A DNA stretch of 64,000 nt from Puniceicoccales bacterium Verruco_02 (lineage in GTDB: Bacteria > Verrucomicrobiota > Verrucomicrobiia > Opitutales > Oceanipulchritudinaceae): assembly GCA_001604585.1 (NCBI GenBank), contig LVBW01000002.1:34184-98183 (forward strand), in the 5' to 3' direction. Made by a program: the position numbers and the translations under genes. Under the pieces are notes generated by a model, which did not search any database, had not been told where the DNA came from, and was given only the letters and a program-made list of their open reading frames with translations. Positions 46,174 to 55,881 of the stretch are shown here, piece by piece (position 1 is the stretch's first letter; each line of letters starts with the position of its first letter).

Positions 46174-47850
46174 ATGGCTAAACGCACCCTGCTTGGCACT
46201 CTTTCGGCGATGGCAATACTCGGCACCATGCCCGCAATATCACAGGCGAGCGAACCGGCCGGCCCCGGCATACGCCTGTGTAGCGTGGGCTACCTGCCCG
46301 AAGCCCCCAAGACGGCCAGCGTGGCCGGAGTGCAGACCGATGGTACTAGTTTCGAGATAGTGGATGCCGACAGCGGCAAGGTCGTACACCAAGGCCTCCT
46401 CGGCGCGGCCCGCTACAACAAGTCAACCGGCGAGACGCTGCGCGCTACGGACTTCAGCGCCCTGTCCGCCTACGGCAGCTACCTGATGCGCATCGAGGGC
46501 CTGCCGGACTCGGCCCCGTTCAAGGTGGCCCCGGACGCGCTGAACCGCTCGCTACTGTGCGTCATGATCGGCTTCTACGGGCAAAGGTGCGGGCAAGCCG
46601 TAAGCTTTGAATGGGACGGGGTGACATTCTCGCACGACACCTGCCACATGGACGACGGCTACCTCGACTACCTCGCCCCCGCCCAATCCGGACAGAAAAG
46701 GGACGGCACAGGCGGCTGGCACGACGCAGGCGACTACGGCAAGTATACCGTCAACAGCGCCTTCAGCATGGGCCTGATGCTCGCAGCATGGGAGCGCAAC
46801 GGCGAGGCACTCAAGCAACTGCGTCTGCCCATACCGGAAAGCGGCGGCGCCCTGCCCGACTACCTGGCGGAAATAAAGTACAACCTCGACTGGCAGCTCA
46901 AGATGCAGTTCGAGGACGGCAAGGTGGCTCACAAGCTTACGGAGCTACGCTTCGGCGGCATGATAATGCCCGAGGATCACGACGACCCGCGCTACTTTTC
47001 GCCCGTAAGCAAGATTGCCACCATAGACTTTGCCGCCATCGGCTGCATGGCAGCCCGCGTCTATGAACAGTACGACCCCGCCTACGCCGCCATATGGCGC
47101 GAAGCGGCGAAGAAGGCGTGGATAGCCCAGCGCAACATGCCTGCCGAAGTTGACATATCGGCCTTCAGCACCGGCACCTACCTGCCCAACCCCGAGAGCG
47201 ACACCCGCTGGGCACTAGTGGAAGTGGCCCTGACTTTCGGCGAGGAGTTCCTCCTAGAATGGGAGCGAGAGTTCCTTCACGACATTGTGGACAACGACAA
47301 CGCTATGTTCGATGTCACCTGGGACTGGGGCAAAGCCTGCAACCTAGGTCTCTACGACTGGCTCTTCAGCGACAGGGCTAAGGAAGACCCGGCGGCTTAC
47401 GAACGTCTGAAGAAAGACCTGTTCCGCGCCGCCGACGCCATCGTGGCCAACCGCAACAGCCACGGCTACGGGCGCGGCATCCGCGTAAACTACTGGGGCT
47501 GCAACGGCGCAGTGGCGCGTACGAGCCTGAACCTGCACGCCGCGTACCTAATAAGCGGCGACACCAAGTACCTCGACGCTGCCTACGACCAGATAGCCTA
47601 CCTCTACGGACGCAACCCCTTTGCCCGCTCCTTTGTAACTGGCGACGGACACAAGCCGCCCATGTACCAGCACCACCGCCCCAGTGCCGCCGACGGCATC
47701 GAACCCCCCTGGCCCGGCCACCTATCCGGCGGGGCCAACCCCCGCGAAACCGACTGGTTCGACGAGACGGCAAGCTACCGTACCAACGAAAACGCCATCA
47801 ACTGGGACGCCGCACTGGTCTATGCCCTCTCGATATTTTACAGACCTTAA
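46174..47850 (+). CDS. Secreted GH9 endoglucanase
   Basis: A 558-residue GH9 enzyme with a signal peptide (to about ISQA-SEP). An N-terminal immunoglobulin-like cellulase domain (about 33-120) precedes the (alpha/alpha)6 barrel. GGWHDAGDYGKY carries the catalytic base pair Asp184 and Asp187. The C-terminal blocks YLYGRNPFARSFVTGDG and TNENAINWDAAL contain the expected acid Glu539. Family members cut internal beta-1,4-glucan bonds. Neighbours do not form a pathway with it. The enzyme complements the side-chain hydrolases and the cellobiose 2-epimerase of the window. Confidence 0.94.
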   Translation: MAKRTLLGTLSAMAILGTMPAISQASEPAGPGIRLCSVGYLPEAPKTASVAGVQTDGTSFEIVDADSGKVVHQGLLGAARYNKSTGETLRATDFSALSAYGSYLMRIEGLPDSAPFKVAPDALNRSLLCVMIGFYGQRCGQAVSFEWDGVTFSHDTCHMDDGYLDYLAPAQSGQKRDGTGGWHDAGDYGKYTVNSAFSMGLMLAAWERNGEALKQLRLPIPESGGALPDYLAEIKYNLDWQLKMQFEDGKVAHKLTELRFGGMIMPEDHDDPRYFSPVSKIATIDFAAIGCMAARVYEQYDPAYAAIWREAAKKAWIAQRNMPAEVDISAFSTGTYLPNPESDTRWALVEVALTFGEEFLLEWEREFLHDIVDNDNAMFDVTWDWGKACNLGLYDWLFSDRAKEDPAAYERLKKDLFRAADAIVANRNSHGYGRGIRVNYWGCNGAVARTSLNLHAAYLISGDTKYLDAAYDQIAYLYGRNPFARSFVTGDGHKPPMYQHHRPSAADGIEPPWPGHLSGGANPRETDWFDETASYRTNENAINWDAALVYALSIFYRP

Positions 47851-47998
47851 CGGTTAAGAAGCATCGCTGGCACAATTTACATTTACACTCGCCCATTGGC
47901 TGCACCACATGGGACAAATGAGTACTTAGGGTAACATATTTCACGGCGTGGCCCGCTTTGTGCTTAAAGGCACATGGCGATCTAAAGGCCTAACCGCG

Positions 47999-49390
47999 AT
48001 GAACGACGATATAAAGAGCAGCCTGCATTCATTTGTGATGCTTTCGGGGCGGGAATTCGCCTCCGGACAGACCGAATGCAGAGATGGAAAGGTGTCAATC
48101 GGACTGCACGTCCACGTAGCGGGCAAGGAATTTGAGGACGTACAAAACGAGTTGGCCACCCATGTCGGCAAAGGCTCAGTTCTGGCACAGGCTACAATGC
48201 CCGTGTCCATAGTCCCGGTGGAAGAGAACGACTCCCCCGCCGATGTGCTCACGCGGCTTGCCCGCAGCTCCGGCCTCTTGCAGAACAATATCCGAGTCGC
48301 CTTGCTGGACCCTAGGAGTGGAGCGGTAATACGCCCCGGTACCTCCCTCAAGGGCTGCGTGGCCGTGGGTGCGAGCAAGATGTTGCTCGGAAAACGCATG
48401 GCGGAGCTTTCCGCCCTTGGCTGCAAGAATGTCACCCTAAGCATCCGTCTAATAAACGCACTTGGGGCGATACGAGCTGGCATGGAGGCGCAGGCAATAG
48501 AGGAACCTGTACTATGCGCGTCCATACTCCCGGCCGCCACCCAGCTCTTCATAGTGTCCAAAGGTGGCATTCGCGACATCGGCCCTGTCGAACATGGCTA
48601 CGCGAGCATCCTGATGCAGATTATGACGGTGCTGAACCTGAAGTTCGAAGGCTCGGCCGCGCGGCTCTTCTTTGGCAACATATTCGACTTTAGCGAACAC
48701 GGAGACGGCCTCGCCATGCCCTTGGCCGCAAAGATTCGCTCAAGGCTGGAAGCCACCGGCGAAAAGCCAAAGCGAATGATAATCAGCGGCCTGCCGCCGA
48801 TGCGCACGCGGATGTTCACAGGTCATGTGGCAAAGGCGCTTGAAATGCAGCCACTCGAACTGCCCTTGGACGTGAGTGCGATGGAAGGGGAAGGACTGCC
48901 CAGCCTCCCTGCGGTGGGTGCACCGAGCGTCACGCACATGATACGCAACGCGTCCATGCCGGAGGAAAGGCGCAGCTTTTTCGTGAACTATTCCGACGAC
49001 GAGGTGGAACTGGCCGAGTACTGGAAGCCGACTGCAACGCCAGCATCCCAGCCTATTGCAGCACCAGAGCCGCAGAAGACAAGGATGTACAGGGGCGTCC
49101 TTGTAAACGATGATCCCATCAGCGAACCCGCCCTTCCCCCGACCCTGCCCATCCATCAGCCGGTAATGGCGAGTGCGCCAACAGTCGAAACCAAGCCGCC
49201 ACAGCGCAGAATCGTCCGCATGTACCGCGGAACACCCGTGTATGCCGACGACGATGTGCCAGCGCCTGCCTCAAACACTCCGCCGCCCGCAGAGAGCGCA
49301 TCGACCTCCAAAGTAAAAGAGGAAGAAGAAACGGTCCACATCTACCGCGGCGTCATATTCAAATCGCGTAAGCCTGTGCAAAAGGTGTAG
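47999..49390 (+). CDS. Unrecognised protein with actin-like core and three YRG motifs
   Basis: A 463-residue protein from ATG 47999 (an in-frame GTG lies at 47948). Residues about 1-300 show alternating strands and helices; the stretch CASILPAATQLFIVSKGG, then HGYASILMQIMTVLNLKFEGSAARLFF, is laid out like the second half of PilM/FtsA-type actin folds, but clear ATP motifs are lacking. The tail from about 345 is Pro/Ala-rich and probably disordered. It carries three similar units, RMYRGVLV (YRG at 364), RMYRGTPV (409) and HIYRGVIF (449), which resemble the short DUF4278 motif. No function is known to me. It is monocistronic. Confidence 0.65.
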   Translation: MNDDIKSSLHSFVMLSGREFASGQTECRDGKVSIGLHVHVAGKEFEDVQNELATHVGKGSVLAQATMPVSIVPVEENDSPADVLTRLARSSGLLQNNIRVALLDPRSGAVIRPGTSLKGCVAVGASKMLLGKRMAELSALGCKNVTLSIRLINALGAIRAGMEAQAIEEPVLCASILPAATQLFIVSKGGIRDIGPVEHGYASILMQIMTVLNLKFEGSAARLFFGNIFDFSEHGDGLAMPLAAKIRSRLEATGEKPKRMIISGLPPMRTRMFTGHVAKALEMQPLELPLDVSAMEGEGLPSLPAVGAPSVTHMIRNASMPEERRSFFVNYSDDEVELAEYWKPTATPASQPIAAPEPQKTRMYRGVLVNDDPISEPALPPTLPIHQPVMASAPTVETKPPQRRIVRMYRGTPVYADDDVPAPASNTPPPAESASTSKVKEEEETVHIYRGVIFKSRKPVQKV

Positions 49391-49422
49391 TGGAATTCCT
49401 GCGAGAAATGCGGTAACAATCC

Positions 49423-49539
49423 CGCGCTCTTGACAGATGAGCGCGCGATGCGGACGGCTGGGGACAGCCGTATCTACCCGCAAGACTGTCAACATGTTAC
49501 TAACATACGGGTAGCGGACTCCTCTCCGAGGCGTCCGCA
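49423..49539. other. Densely structured intergenic region
   Basis: Several inverted repeats are packed between two converging genes: CGCGCTC/GAGCGCG (49423-49429 with 49439-49445); a GGGA-looped ACGGCTG/CAGCCGT (49454-49460 with 49465-49471); CTACCCG/CGGGTAG (49474-49480 with 49508-49514); and either an outer stem (49449-49456 with 49532-49539) or a 3' hairpin (49514-49519 with 49533-49538, extended by CCTC/GAGG). The last two exclude each other. None has a T-run. Could be a small RNA, stacked terminators, or a decoy of the local GC bias. Confidence 0.45.
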
Positions 49540-49583
49540 CTGGATTACGCTATGCAACTTCGGTAAACTTTGGGGAGACACTC

Positions 49584-50915
49584 TTACTCATCCCGCTTCA
49601 GCTCGTCCACGCGCGCCTGCCTCAAAGACTCGCCATTGGCCCCACCACTCACACCAGACTTCGGCACCGCTATCCGCTGCGAAAGATAGATTCCCGTGTG
49701 CCCGCTGAAAAAGTAGGCAAGAAAGCACGCTATACCGATGTACACAGCATAATCAGCACCGAAAAGCTCGATGCCCATAATAGTGCAGGCAAGAGGTGTA
49801 TTCGTGGCTCCGGCAAACACGGCCACAAAACCAAGCGCGGCAAACATCTCCACCGGCGCACCGCAAACCGTGGCAATCGAGTAGCCAAGCGTGGCACCGA
49901 TGAAGAAAAGTGGTGTAACCTCCCCCCCCTTGAAGCCACTCCCAAGCGTAACGGCCGTAAAGATAATCTTCCACCACCAGCTAAGCAGATCCGCCCCTCC
50001 CGGATGAAAGGCATTAACGATGCACACACCCAAGCCATCTTCCGCATACACACCAAGGCCAAGGTAATCCCTTGTCCCAAGTGCATACACTAGCCCGATT
50101 ACAAGCAAGGCACCCACAACGGGCCTCAAGGGAGCATATGCGATGAAACGCCGGAACACTGCCCCAATCCAATGCGTAAGCTCCGCAAAGAGACGCCCCG
50201 CAAGCCCGAAGAGAAGACCGGCAACAACACACAAGCCCAAGAGCCACAGTTCCAAATGCACAGGCCCGTTGCCGGGAATCAACTGATGATAGTCGGTATG
50301 ATGTATGCCCCAGGCCGTGCAAGTCATATCGCCAACTATGCTGGCAACGAGCACCGGAATAAGAGCATCGTACTGCATACGCCCCACAAACAGCACCTCC
50401 AGCGCGAAAACCGCCCCAGCAAGAGGAGTACCGAACACCGAGCCGAAACCCGCCGCAATGCCCGCCATGAGCAGAATGCGCATACGCGGCCCCTTCCAAC
50501 GAAACAGCCGCCCATAGGCGCTGGCCAGCGAGCCGCCCATCTGAATTGCCGTCCCCTCTCGCCCGGCAGAGCCGCCGAAAAGATGCGTCAGCAAAGTCCC
50601 CGCAAGCACAAGCGGAGCCATACGACGCGGTATGCCACCGCCCGGCTCATGAATGTGGTCGAGGATGAGGTTGTTCCCCCCCTCGGAATTGCGCCCCACC
50701 CTGTCGTAAACCCACACGATAACAAAACCCGCCAAAGGCAGCAGGAACAAGAGCCAGGGCTGCTCCCATCGCGTTTGCGTGCAGAGCGATAGAGACCAGA
50801 GGAAAAGCGCCGAAGCCGAACCGGAGAGAAGCCCAACGGGGATAACCAGCAGGGTCACCAACAATAAGTGGCGCAAACCATCCCAGTACTGGCGGAAATT
50901 GAGAATATTCTGCAT
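49584..50915 (-). CDS. CLC-family antiporter, probable fluoride exporter type
   Basis: A 443-residue CLC membrane protein with about ten or more hydrophobic segments. The selectivity motif that reads GSGIP in chloride CLCs is replaced by GGNNLI (79-84), the gating Glu120 sits in GREGT instead of GREGP, and the later motif is GGEVTP (330-335). These changes are those of the fluoride/proton antiporter clade (EriC-F). Function would be fluoride detoxification. I found no fluoride riboswitch in the 150-nt leader. It follows tyrA on the same strand. Confidence 0.72.
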   Translation of the reverse strand: MQNILNFRQYWDGLRHLLLVTLLVIPVGLLSGSASALFLWSLSLCTQTRWEQPWLLFLLPLAGFVIVWVYDRVGRNSEGGNNLILDHIHEPGGGIPRRMAPLVLAGTLLTHLFGGSAGREGTAIQMGGSLASAYGRLFRWKGPRMRILLMAGIAAGFGSVFGTPLAGAVFALEVLFVGRMQYDALIPVLVASIVGDMTCTAWGIHHTDYHQLIPGNGPVHLELWLLGLCVVAGLLFGLAGRLFAELTHWIGAVFRRFIAYAPLRPVVGALLVIGLVYALGTRDYLGLGVYAEDGLGVCIVNAFHPGGADLLSWWWKIIFTAVTLGSGFKGGEVTPLFFIGATLGYSIATVCGAPVEMFAALGFVAVFAGATNTPLACTIMGIELFGADYAVYIGIACFLAYFFSGHTGIYLSQRIAVPKSGVSGGANGESLRQARVDELKRDE

Positions 50916-51065
50916 CGAAAGGCGAAAACTACCCTTTCAGCAATACGACCATATCCACGCCCAAAGCCACAAAAAAGTCCCATCAAGGACAAATGCGTGG
51001 AATTGTACCAGCAGCTCGCCCACTTTGAACATCAACCTGCCATACAAACAACCGGAAACCATCAA

Positions 51066-51920
51066 CTAGTCCAGAGACTCCCGGTACACCTTGCCACTCG
51101 CGAACAAGGAATGCAGCTCCTCGTAACGCCCCTGCTCCAGAACAACCCGAGTATGGTCCAGCTCTGCGCGGAACCCATCCAGAGCGCGAAGTATCTCCTC
51201 GCGATTCTGCTCTGAAATGGCCCTCCACATGTCCGGGCTTCCAGCGGCCACTCTCGTGGTATCCCTCAGGCCCGGCCCCGCCCAATTCTTCCATTCCGGG
51301 TCGTTACGAGCCAGCCAGTTGCACGCGATGGTGGCCATAAAGTGAGGCAGGTGGCTGATGTTGGCCACGATGCGATCGTGAAGCTCCGGAGCGGTGCGCA
51401 CGACATCCATGCCCAGCGCAGCCCAAAGGGCACAGACACGCTCCACAGCCACCGGATCGCTGTCCTCCAAAGGAGTCACAAAGCAGGAACGCTTCCTGAA
51501 CAAGTCGCCCCGCGCATATTCCATGCCGCTCTTTTCTGAACCGGCCATCGGGTGACTGCCCACAAAATGCACCCCCTCTGGCATGACAGCGTGCGAAAGA
51601 CGGCAAAGCTGCCCCTTGGTGCTGCCCACATCGGTGATAATTGCCCCCGCCTTGAGAGTCCCCGCCACTCGTCGCGCAAGGCGGTGAATGGTCTCAACGG
51701 GGGTGCAGATAACGACCAGATCGCTGCCCTCGCAAGCCGCCTCCGGGCTGTCGGCCACAGAGTCGCACCAGGGCTGGGCCGCGCACTTGGCACGCACCTC
51801 CTCGCGCCGCGCCCAGATGCATATGCGCCCGGCGAGCTCGCGCTCTCGCGCGCCAATGGCTAGCGAAGCGCCTAATAGACCGGGGGCAAGAATGGTAATC
51901 TGCGAAAAGTGTGAAGACAT
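51066..51920 (-). CDS. tyrA: Prephenate dehydrogenase
   Basis: A 284-residue NAD(P)-dependent enzyme of tyrosine synthesis. A Rossmann glycine motif occurs in ITILAPGLLGASL (G14 to S19). Downstream blocks include DLVVICTPVE, IITDVGSTKGQL, FVGSHPMAGSEKSG and ANISHLPHFMA. ATG at 51920 gives the family start. It lies 143 nt after asd on the same strand. A cyclohexadienyl dehydrogenase role is equally possible. Confidence 0.9.
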   Translation of the reverse strand: MSSHFSQITILAPGLLGASLAIGARERELAGRICIWARREEVRAKCAAQPWCDSVADSPEAACEGSDLVVICTPVETIHRLARRVAGTLKAGAIITDVGSTKGQLCRLSHAVMPEGVHFVGSHPMAGSEKSGMEYARGDLFRKRSCFVTPLEDSDPVAVERVCALWAALGMDVVRTAPELHDRIVANISHLPHFMATIACNWLARNDPEWKNWAGPGLRDTTRVAAGSPDMWRAISEQNREEILRALDGFRAELDHTRVVLEQGRYEELHSLFASGKVYRESLD

Positions 51921-52063
51921 CGGGACAGGGGTTGCAACAGGGACGGATGCATACGCTAGGCGAAAGCCCGTGTACATGCAATCCCCGGCGAACAGGAATG
52001 ACCCATTGCGCCGGGGAAATGCAAATGCGGGAACGGTTCAAAGCCCAACCCGGTACCGGAGAA

Positions 52064-53080
52064 TCAGCCAATCTTCAGAGCGCCGCGCTCGTGCAGATAC
52101 TCGGCGATCTGAATCGCGTTCAGGGCCGCACCCTTCCAGAGCTGATCGCCACTCACCCAAAGGGACAGGCCGTTCTCGAAGGCGCTGTCCACGCGAATGC
52201 GCCCCACTCCGCACCTCTCCTTGCCGGAGAAGAATAGAGGCATCGGATAGGCCTTGTTCGCCGTGTCGTCCACAAGCTCCGCCCCGGAGAAAGCGGCCAC
52301 GGCCTTGCGGGCGCGCTCCACATCCACCGGACGCTCGAACTCCGCACTTATGCTGATGGAGTGCGCGCGCAAGACGGGCACTCGCACGCAGGTGCAGGAG
52401 ACGCGCAAGCCCGGAAGGGACATAATCTTACGCCCCTCGTGCAGCATCTTCATCTCCTCCTTGGTGTAGCCGTCGTCGAGGAACTTGTCCACATGCGGAA
52501 TCACGTTGAAGGCGAGCTGATGGGCGAACTTGTCAACGACCAGCGGCTCTCCCTTTGACCACGCGCGAAGCTGGTCCTCCAGCTCGGCCATTGCAAGAGC
52601 ACCAGCGCCGGAAGCAGCCTGATAGGTCGAGGCAAAGAAGCGGACTAGGCCAAACTCCTTGTGCAACGGATACAGGCCCATCAGGGCGATGGCCGTAGAG
52701 CAATTCGGGTTGGCTATGATGCCCTTGCTGCCCAGCGCAGCCTCGCCGTTTATCTCCGGCACTACGAGCGGAACCTCGGGGTCTTGACGGAAATAGGAGC
52801 TATTATCTATTACAAGACAACCCTCGCGAACGGCGATGGGGGCCATGTCGCGCGAGATTGACGCCCCGGCGCTAAAAATGGCAAAGTCCAGCCCCTTGAA
52901 CGAATCGGCACCCGCTTCCTGCACCGTCCAAGTCTTGCCCTTGCACTCGATGGTCTTGCCCGCGCTGCGAGCAGAGGCCAGCGGAACAATCTCGCCGGGA
53001 AAGTTGCGGTCGATAAGCAGGCTGATCAGTTCTTGACCGACAGCGCCGGTCGCACCGAGTATGCCAATACGATATGCCAT
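52064..53080 (-). CDS. asd: Aspartate-semialdehyde dehydrogenase
   Basis: A 338-residue enzyme that reduces aspartyl phosphate to aspartate semialdehyde for lysine, threonine, methionine and peptidoglycan. The NADP motif is GATGAVGQ (9-16); active Cys127 is in NPNCSTA; further family blocks are SYFRQDPEVPLVVPEI and RVPVLRAHSISISAEF. The ATG at 53080 overlaps the start of the divergent YkuD gene by seven bases. Confidence 0.94.
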   Translation of the reverse strand: MAYRIGILGATGAVGQELISLLIDRNFPGEIVPLASARSAGKTIECKGKTWTVQEAGADSFKGLDFAIFSAGASISRDMAPIAVREGCLVIDNSSYFRQDPEVPLVVPEINGEAALGSKGIIANPNCSTAIALMGLYPLHKEFGLVRFFASTYQAASGAGALAMAELEDQLRAWSKGEPLVVDKFAHQLAFNVIPHVDKFLDDGYTKEEMKMLHEGRKIMSLPGLRVSCTCVRVPVLRAHSISISAEFERPVDVERARKAVAAFSGAELVDDTANKAYPMPLFFSGKERCGVGRIRVDSAFENGLSLWVSGDQLWKGAALNAIQIAEYLHERGALKIG

Positions 53081-53622
53081 ATTCTTCAGAGGTTGATACG
53101 TTGATACGCGCCGTTCTTGGCGTGGGTACAAAGCTTCCGGATGATGTACTAATCGTCCGCCTTTGCCAGCAAAAACTGGAACACTGGCACTGTGCCCAAC
53201 TACGCAGGGTTTTCAAAGTCTCGACAGGAATAAACCCACCAAGTTGCGTAGATAACTCCGGCGGCACTCCGCTCGGGCTGCACGTTATTTGCGAGAAAAT
53301 CGGCGATGGAGAACCCATCGACACAGTGTTCGTAGCCCGCAAGAGCATCGGCAAAACATGGCGCCAACTCAAGGTCGAGGGTGAAGACCCGGCCAAGGCC
53401 CGCGTCACGACCCGAATCCTGCGCCTTAGAGGGCTCGAGGAAGGCCGCAACAGCGGGCCAGGCCTAGACAGCTTCGCCCGCTACATCTACATCCACGGCA
53501 CAGTCTTCGAGGACCGCATTGGCGAACCGACGAGCGCAGGCTGCATCACCCTGCTAAACACAGAGATGCTGGAGCTGTACGACTCTGTCCCGGAAGGCAC
53601 GCCCGTGTGGATAGAATCTTAG
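53074..53622 (+). CDS. L,D-transpeptidase-like YkuD protein without signal peptide
   Basis: A 182-residue protein with the YkuD catalytic pattern: His in [11 protein letters not shown] and Cys in [10 protein letters not shown], and the preceding FKVSTGIN block. Classic YkuD enzymes cross-link peptidoglycan outside the membrane, but I see no signal peptide or anchor. The start is either ATG 53074 (overlapping the divergent asd start) or TTG 53101, which has AGAGG before it. Neither creates a signal. Its stop overlaps the stop of the chemotaxis receptor gene on the other strand by four bases. Confidence 0.82.
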   Translation: MPYSSEVDTLIRAVLGVGTKLPDDVLIVRLCQQKLEHWHCAQLRRVFKVSTGINPPSCVDNSGGTPLGLHVICEKIGDGEPIDTVFVARKSIGKTWRQLKVEGEDPAKARVTTRILRLRGLEEGRNSGPGLDSFARYIYIHGTVFEDRIGEPTSAGCITLLNTEMLELYDSVPEGTPVWIES

Positions 53623-55727
53623 CGAGTTATGAACATCTGCGGAGGAGTCTTCTTGGAAGCGGGCATATTCGCAGGCTTTGCCCCACGCTGAGACCCGGCG
53701 GCTGGTCTCACCTTGCTCCCTGTCCTGTCGATCGTGCTCATGTCGATATGCGCCTTGCTGCCCATGATGATGTGGTTCAGCTCGTTAACGCTCGCAAGAA
53801 GCTGCTCGGACTGCGCAAAGAGTTCCTCGGACGCAGCCGCGCTCTCTTCGGCCGCTGCCGCATTGCGCTGCACGACACTGTTCATCTCGTCGATTGCCCT
53901 CTCGATCTGGTCGTGCCCAGTCTGCTGATCTGCCGAAGCCTCGGCAATCTGCGAGATAAGCTCGGTAACGCGAGTTGTCTTCTCGCGTACAAGGCCGAAA
54001 GCGTCCTTTACCTTGTCGGCCATGTCGCAACCGGAGCTTATGCGGCTTGTCGAGTCGCCAATAAGCTGATTGGTGTTGCGCGCGGCCTCTGCGGCTCTCT
54101 GGGCAAGGCTGCGCACCTCATTGGCAACCACTGCAAACCCCGCCCCGGCCTCGCCCGCGCGCGCGGCCTCCACGGCAGCGTTCAGGGCCAGAATGTTGGT
54201 CTGGAAGGCAATCTCGTCGATCGTTTTGACGATTTTCTGCGTCTCGAGGCTGACCCTGGCAATCTCCTTCATAGACACGTTGAGCGCGTGCATCTTGGTA
54301 TCTGCCTCGTCAACAAGACTTCCCGTCTCGTGAATGAGGTCTCTTGCCGTGTTGGCACTCTCGCTGTTGGCATGCGTCTGCGCAGTAAGCTCGTTGATAG
54401 TGGCCGTTGTCTCCTCGATGGCAGAAGCCTGCTCGTTGGCACCGCTTGCAAGCTCCTCGCTGGAGCGGGACACATCGCTTGCGGCATTGCCCGTCTCATG
54501 AGCGCCTGTGCGCAATTCTGTGGACAAGGCCTCGACCTTGCGCACCACACGGCGGATGACAATTGCAACCGCCAGACAGGCACCGAGGGCAAATACACCA
54601 GCAACCACCACGGATCGAATCATCGAATTGGCCGCAGCCCTGTCCATCTCGCGCACTGAGGCCAAGAACTCGTCCTCGTAGGTGCTTACGCCAATCATCC
54701 AATCCCAGGGGGCAAAGTATGACAATAGGGCAATTTTCGTCCTCAAAGGCTCGTTGCCGTTCTTCCAGTCGTAGCGGTAACTGACGACCTCTCCGGCCTT
54801 CGCCTTTTCCACAAGCTCTATCATCTCTCGGATAACCTCGCGCCCGTCCGCACCCTTTGCGGCCAGCACATTCTCCCCATCGCGTTTGCCTTCGAGCGAA
54901 ATCTCGTAACGGCCCTTGTCGGCACCCTTGGTGTTGATTACAAATACATAGCCATCCTTGCCCACCTTCATGCCATGAATCCGCTTGCGAAGCTCTTCAT
55001 TTGCCGTTCTCTCCGGGGCACCGACGTATGACATGCCAATGACGCGCCCGGAAGCGTCCGTTAGTGGCGAATAACTTGTCTGATACCATTCGCCCACTAC
55101 GTTGGCCCTGCCAAGGTATTTGCGCCCTGCAAGAACCTCGGAGAGCACACGGTCGCGGCTTCCGTCCGGATGTACGGCAGGGATGAATGTTCCTACAGCA
55201 CGCTTGCCATCGCGGCCCACAACCGAAGTTGCCACACGAAGCATGTCGCCACGCTCGTTTATGCGCTGAAATATTGTGCAAGCCTCGCCGCTTACCTCGC
55301 GAATATCGTCCACAATCGGCACCCTGCGGCCGACATCACTCACCTGCCCGAGCCATTCCCCGCCAAGAAGCATACGCGGCAGCTCCACGCTCGTAGTCTG
55401 ACCGCTGTACTGATCAACGGCATCCCAGCGGACCTTGGCAGCTTCGTCTGGCAATAGGCCACCGCGCTCCTTCATGAGCTTATCTGCGTAGGCAGCCACT
55501 TTGGCAGTGCTCTGTTCGAGCAGCGAACGGGCCAGTTCTGCCTCGGCATACAGATTCGCAGCAGTGTTGGACAGGTCGCTGCTTGCGGCAGAAAGAATGG
55601 CCTCGCTGGCCATCTTCGAGCTTTTCACGCTTTCGCGGTAGAACAAGGCAATCAGTACGAGTAGCGGCACAGCCGTCGATACCAATGCCAAGCTCACCAA
55701 CTTGGAGCCAAGACTTGAATTATTCAT
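53619..55727 (-). CDS. Methyl-accepting chemotaxis protein
   Basis: A 702-residue receptor. The order is membrane segment ([21 protein letters not shown]), a periplasmic double-Cache sensor (about 40-330, with [18 protein letters not shown] and [14 protein letters not shown]), a second membrane segment ([19 protein letters not shown]), then the cytoplasmic signalling domain with the conserved tip [26 protein letters not shown]-like sequence precedes the ATG at 55727. The ligand is unknown; no other chemotaxis gene is in the window. Confidence 0.93.
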   Translation of the reverse strand: MNNSSLGSKLVSLALVSTAVPLLVLIALFYRESVKSSKMASEAILSAASSDLSNTAANLYAEAELARSLLEQSTAKVAAYADKLMKERGGLLPDEAAKVRWDAVDQYSGQTTSVELPRMLLGGEWLGQVSDVGRRVPIVDDIREVSGEACTIFQRINERGDMLRVATSVVGRDGKRAVGTFIPAVHPDGSRDRVLSEVLAGRKYLGRANVVGEWYQTSYSPLTDASGRVIGMSYVGAPERTANEELRKRIHGMKVGKDGYVFVINTKGADKGRYEISLEGKRDGENVLAAKGADGREVIREMIELVEKAKAGEVVSYRYDWKNGNEPLRTKIALLSYFAPWDWMIGVSTYEDEFLASVREMDRAAANSMIRSVVVAGVFALGACLAVAIVIRRVVRKVEALSTELRTGAHETGNAASDVSRSSEELASGANEQASAIEETTATINELTAQTHANSESANTARDLIHETGSLVDEADTKMHALNVSMKEIARVSLETQKIVKTIDEIAFQTNILALNAAVEAARAGEAGAGFAVVANEVRSLAQRAAEAARNTNQLIGDSTSRISSGCDMADKVKDAFGLVREKTTRVTELISQIAEASADQQTGHDQIERAIDEMNSVVQRNAAAAEESAAASEELFAQSEQLLASVNELNHIIMGSKAHIDMSTIDRTGSKVRPAAGSQRGAKPANMPASKKTPPQMFITR

Positions 55728-55881
55728 TATTTTCCCAATTCCCCCAGTAGTTATTTTCCCTGCCAATTCGAGAAAGTAGAAGCAGGTAATATTGCCCAAA
55801 CGCCTGCCAGTGCAAAAAATACGGCTCGTTTTACAATTACTTAACACCGCGCGGACGCGAACAGCCGTGCAGGCAAAGCAA

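Noticed and set aside
50916..51065. Possible fluoride riboswitch before the CLC gene
   Set aside because: A loose GATGG...TTCC resemblance exists right after the tyrA stop, but the conserved CCGCC and GCTGATGCCT parts are not present.
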